Position numbers and translations under genes: made by a program. This document shows positions 61,296-64,000 of a stretch of DNA of 64,000 nt, one piece after another. Origin of the DNA: Paradesertivirga superstes (GTDB taxonomy: Bacteria; Bacteroidota; Bacteroidia; Sphingobacteriales; Sphingobacteriaceae); the NCBI RefSeq assembly GCF_037622515.1, contig NZ_JBBJCN010000004.1, positions 372,001-436,000 of the forward strand, read 5' to 3'. The notes beneath the pieces were generated by a model, which did no database searches, was not told the DNA's origin, and saw only the letters and a list, made by a program, of their open reading frames with translations. Each line of letters begins with the position of its first letter. Positions within the stretch are counted from its first letter, which is position 1.

Positions 61296-64000
61296 ATGCT
61301 TAAAACCTTTAAAAAAAATTACTTCATTGCAATCCTGCCCGTAGTTTTCATTCTGTTCGGCAGTGCCGAAACCTTTGCGCAAAATAAAACCCAGGTAAAT
61401 ACTGGCACGAAAAATCCTTTAGCCTACCTCAGTTCGGCGATTGACACATTCAACAGACGCTTACCTTCAGAAAAACTGTTTGTACATACCGATAAGTCCT
61501 TCTACACAATTGGCGATACCCTTTGGTTTAAGTCATATCTTTTTAATGGAAGAAGCTCGTATTCTGTTAAAAGCGGCATCGTTTATCTTGACTTGATAAC
61601 CGACAGTGCTGTAGTGGTGAAAAGCATTTCGGTGCCTGCGGTTATTGGTCTGTCATGGGGGCAGATCGTGCTTAACGAAGAAAGCTTTAAAGAGGGGTTT
61701 TATACCATAAGAGGCTATACCAACTGGATGCAAAATTTTGGTGAAGAGGCTTTTTTTACCAGGCGTATTTATATCGCCAGTCCGGCTGCGAACCATTGGC
61801 TTGTTAATCAGTCCAATACTGTCACTGCAAATGCCGCAGAAAGAAATTTTAACTATTCACTTCAGTTTAAAAAAGCCAATGGTGACATATTTGGATATAA
61901 AGTTTTGCAATGGCAGCTTAGCGACAGTCGCAAAAATTTCGCAAAAAACACTTATGAAGCCTTGAATAAAACACTCGATGCGCGCATTGATCTGAATACT
62001 ACTAAGGGGCCGTTATTTATGAAGGTGCAGGAGAAGGCAGGCGACAAGCAGCAGCTTAGTTTTCCGCTACTGATGAGTCCGTCTCCGGATATCGATCTTC
62101 AGTTTATGCCTGAGAGCGGCTTCCTGGTTGCCGGCCTGCCCTGCCGCGTCGCGTTTAAAGCGCTTGATATCTACGGCAAAGGAATTAACCTTAGCGGAGT
62201 TTTGAAAAACAACCGGGGCGAAAGCCTGACTGAGTTTCAGTCTCTGCATAAAGGGATGGGATCTTTCAACCTGACTCCCATATCGGGTGAGACCTATCAG
62301 GCTGTAGTAAGCTGGGGTGATGGAATGACAAAGACCGTAGCCCTGCCTGCGCTTAAAACTTCGGGGTCCGCCTTACAGGTAGGCAATATTCCGACAAATG
62401 ACTCTTTGCGTCTGGAAGTTCTTTTTAGCATTGAACATCTTGATAAACAGGAATATAAACTGATGGGATTTTCTGACGGCCAGCCTTACTTTACTGCATT
62501 CTTTAAAGCAGACAGGCAAAGAATACGCATGAAAGTTCCAAAAACGGATTTCCCTTCTGGTATTGCTCATTTTACCTTATTTAATAGCGAAAATGAACCG
62601 GTAAATGAGCGCGTCACCTTTATAAATCATAAGGATAATCTGAATATCCGGATTACTTCTGCCAAAGATGAATACCATTTAAGAGACAGTGTTCCGCTAA
62701 GCATCCGTGTAACCGATGCAAAGGGAAAAGCAGTTGAGACCAGCTTATCAATCGCGGTTACAGATGATTCGCAGATTAAAGCGGAGCTGCAGCAGGAGAA
62801 TATTGTCACTCAAACCTTGTTCGGTGCAGAGTTGAAAGGAAATGTCGAAGAGCCGGCATGGTATTTTAGTGATGCTGAAAAGACCGGCGAAGCGCTGGAT
62901 CTGCTGATGCTGACACAGGGTTGGGTGGGCTATAACTGGAAAAATATTCTTAATCCGGCTATTAAGCCCCTGTACGCTGCGCAGCCTGAATTGCAGGTAT
63001 CGGGTAGAGTTTCTAATGTTTTGAACAAGCCTGTTGTAAATGCAAAGATGTTATTGCTTACCAAAGGAAAATTCAACCTGATAAGAGATACGGTAACGAA
63101 TGCTGATGGCCGGTTTATTTTTAAAAACTTCCCCGCCGTAGACACGGTAAGTTTTATTGTACAGTCTCGAAATTCAAAAGGCCGGAGTTTTGGTATCGGA
63201 TTAGAAATGGATGTAATTAAACCTGCGCCCTTCACGCTGACACCAAGGTCTACCGATATCCCCTGGTTCGTTAGCAGCGACCCCAGTTCATTACAACTGC
63301 TGAGTAATAAGCAGAAATTAAGAGCAGAAGAGTCAAGTATTAGTGGAAAAAACGTGCTCAGCGAGGTTGTGATCGCCGGGAAAAAGAATATCCCTAAATC
63401 TAAAAACCTGAACGGGCCCGGAGAGGCAGATCAGATCATTGATGAAAAGGAAGCACAAAAAGCAGGAACGCAATCGCTGATCGATTTCCTTCAGGAACAT
63501 GTAAAAGGCTTTTCTTTAAGATCAAGAGATACCGATCAATTCTTTTATATTAACGAAAAAAAAGTGAGGTTCGTGGTCGATGGAGTAGAACTCAACCGCT
63601 TTTATATGGCTGATGATCCTCCGGTTTTAAATCAGTATTATAATTTTATAAACGATGCTCTGACAAGTTTGTCTGCAGATCAGATTTTGGGTGTCGAAGT
63701 AATGTACAATCTCAAGAACACCAGCGCGTATTCCTCTTCATTTTTAACTATTGAGGAGCAGATTGGGAATGCCGGGAGATCGATGCCAGCTGCTAAACCA
63801 GGTGCACCTAGGCCGAGTATTCGCGATCAGTTCACCAGCAGTAGCGATATCGCCTACCTTGAGATCACCACACGCTCTGGTCAGGGAATATTTTTCAAAA
63901 AGACTCCCGGCATAGCTGTATATCGTCCCTTACCCCTCACCTGGCCCAAAGAGTTTTACAGGCCTAAATACAGTACTTCAAACACAGCCAAATTCTCAGA
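61296..64000 (+). CDS. TonB-receptor-like outer-membrane protein, 5' part
   Basis: Open to the window edge; about 901 codons visible from the ATG at 61296. Signal peptide (AILPVVFILFGSAETFAQ), then an MG2-like domain (~55-150: PSEKLFVHTDKSFYTIGDTL, KEGFYTIRGYTNWMQNFGEE), further beta-sandwich domains, and near residues 565-640 a carboxypeptidase-regulatory-like unit (VSGRVSNVLNKPVVNAKMLL, GRFIFKNFPAVDTVSFIV). After a linker a plug-like part follows (SLIDFLQEHVKGFSLRSRD, FVVDGVELNRFYMADDPP). Members of this Sphingobacteria family are annotated as carboxypeptidase-like or TonB-dependent receptor plug proteins; the barrel and its ligand are not visible here. The frame is uninterrupted, so it is real and truncated only by the window. 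Confidence 0.88.
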   Translation, partial: MLKTFKKNYFIAILPVVFILFGSAETFAQNKTQVNTGTKNPLAYLSSAIDTFNRRLPSEKLFVHTDKSFYTIGDTLWFKSYLFNGRSSYSVKSGIVYLDLITDSAVVVKSISVPAVIGLSWGQIVLNEESFKEGFYTIRGYTNWMQNFGEEAFFTRRIYIASPAANHWLVNQSNTVTANAAERNFNYSLQFKKANGDIFGYKVLQWQLSDSRKNFAKNTYEALNKTLDARIDLNTTKGPLFMKVQEKAGDKQQLSFPLLMSPSPDIDLQFMPESGFLVAGLPCRVAFKALDIYGKGINLSGVLKNNRGESLTEFQSLHKGMGSFNLTPISGETYQAVVSWGDGMTKTVALPALKTSGSALQVGNIPTNDSLRLEVLFSIEHLDKQEYKLMGFSDGQPYFTAFFKADRQRIRMKVPKTDFPSGIAHFTLFNSENEPVNERVTFINHKDNLNIRITSAKDEYHLRDSVPLSIRVTDAKGKAVETSLSIAVTDDSQIKAELQQENIVTQTLFGAELKGNVEEPAWYFSDAEKTGEALDLLMLTQGWVGYNWKNILNPAIKPLYAAQPELQVSGRVSNVLNKPVVNAKMLLLTKGKFNLIRDTVTNADGRFIFKNFPAVDTVSFIVQSRNSKGRSFGIGLEMDVIKPAPFTLTPRSTDIPWFVSSDPSSLQLLSNKQKLRAEESSISGKNVLSEVVIAGKKNIPKSKNLNGPGEADQIIDEKEAQKAGTQSLIDFLQEHVKGFSLRSRDTDQFFYINEKKVRFVVDGVELNRFYMADDPPVLNQYYNFINDALTSLSADQILGVEVMYNLKNTSAYSSSFLTIEEQIGNAGRSMPAAKPGAPRPSIRDQFTSSSDIAYLEITTRSGQGIFFKKTPGIAVYRPLPLTWPKEFYRPKYSTSNTAKFS

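Overview
The window reads as a chromosomal segment of a Bacteroidetes bacterium, most likely a Sphingobacteriaceae member close to Pedobacter. Supporting signs are low-to-moderate GC, two kinds of type IX secretion (T9SS) sorting tail, a PorP/SprF protein, many signal peptides and lipoprotein signals, DUF4476/DUF4197/6-bladed beta-propeller families, pectin-degrading enzymes, and promoter elements of the Bacteroidetes TTTG-N19-TAnnTTTG type. No tRNA, rRNA, CRISPR array, intact insertion sequence, prophage or recognisable defence island was seen.

Layout. 1-5.4 kb: core genes on the plus strand (3' part of pyrG, yidC, a fused spmA-spmB gene, mgsA, a DinB-like gene), closed by a 150-bp MITE-like element. 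5.6-14.5 kb: a minus-strand signalling operon made of a giant soluble histidine kinase with nine 92-residue HAMP-type repeats and three receivers, a REC-kinase, a CHASE3 membrane kinase and a lone receiver. 14.9-33.3 kb: a small outer-membrane barrel gene, then a 16.5-kb gene for a 5517-residue SprB-type surface protein with a type B T9SS tail, and its SprF-type partner 11 bp downstream. 33.6-39.1 kb: a lipoprotein, DUF4197, and an operon pairing a 6-bladed beta-propeller with a large outer-membrane barrel. 39.4-54.7 kb: three pectin enzymes (GH28, GH105/88 lipoprotein, a 1519-residue PL11 T9SS cargo), interspersed with DinB, MFS, RibD-like, HxlR, NmrA-like, kinase/receiver and SRPBCC genes. 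55-64 kb: a four-repeat DUF4476 protein, an LLM oxidoreductase, a headless ORF, DUF1801, a SIMPL lipoprotein, an acetate transporter, and a TonB-receptor-like gene cut by the window end.

How the parts may work together. The giant surface protein plus SprF is the typical pairing for type B T9SS cargo used in adhesion or gliding. The PL11 enzyme uses the same secretion route with a type A tail and, with GH28 and GH105, outlines degradation of rhamnogalacturonan/pectin. The kinase operon has no DNA-binding output, so its receivers must act by protein contact or phosphorelay.

Most notable: the internal architecture of the giant protein. It has 25 copies of an 81-residue (243-bp) repeat in two arrays, a 1084-bp near-identical duplication at an offset of exactly 2835 bp, and a larger related block repeated about 5 kb apart. 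Also notable are the Nik1-like soluble kinase, the overlapping divergent HxlR promoters, the MITE, a GH28 lacking its usual histidine, and two gene remnants.
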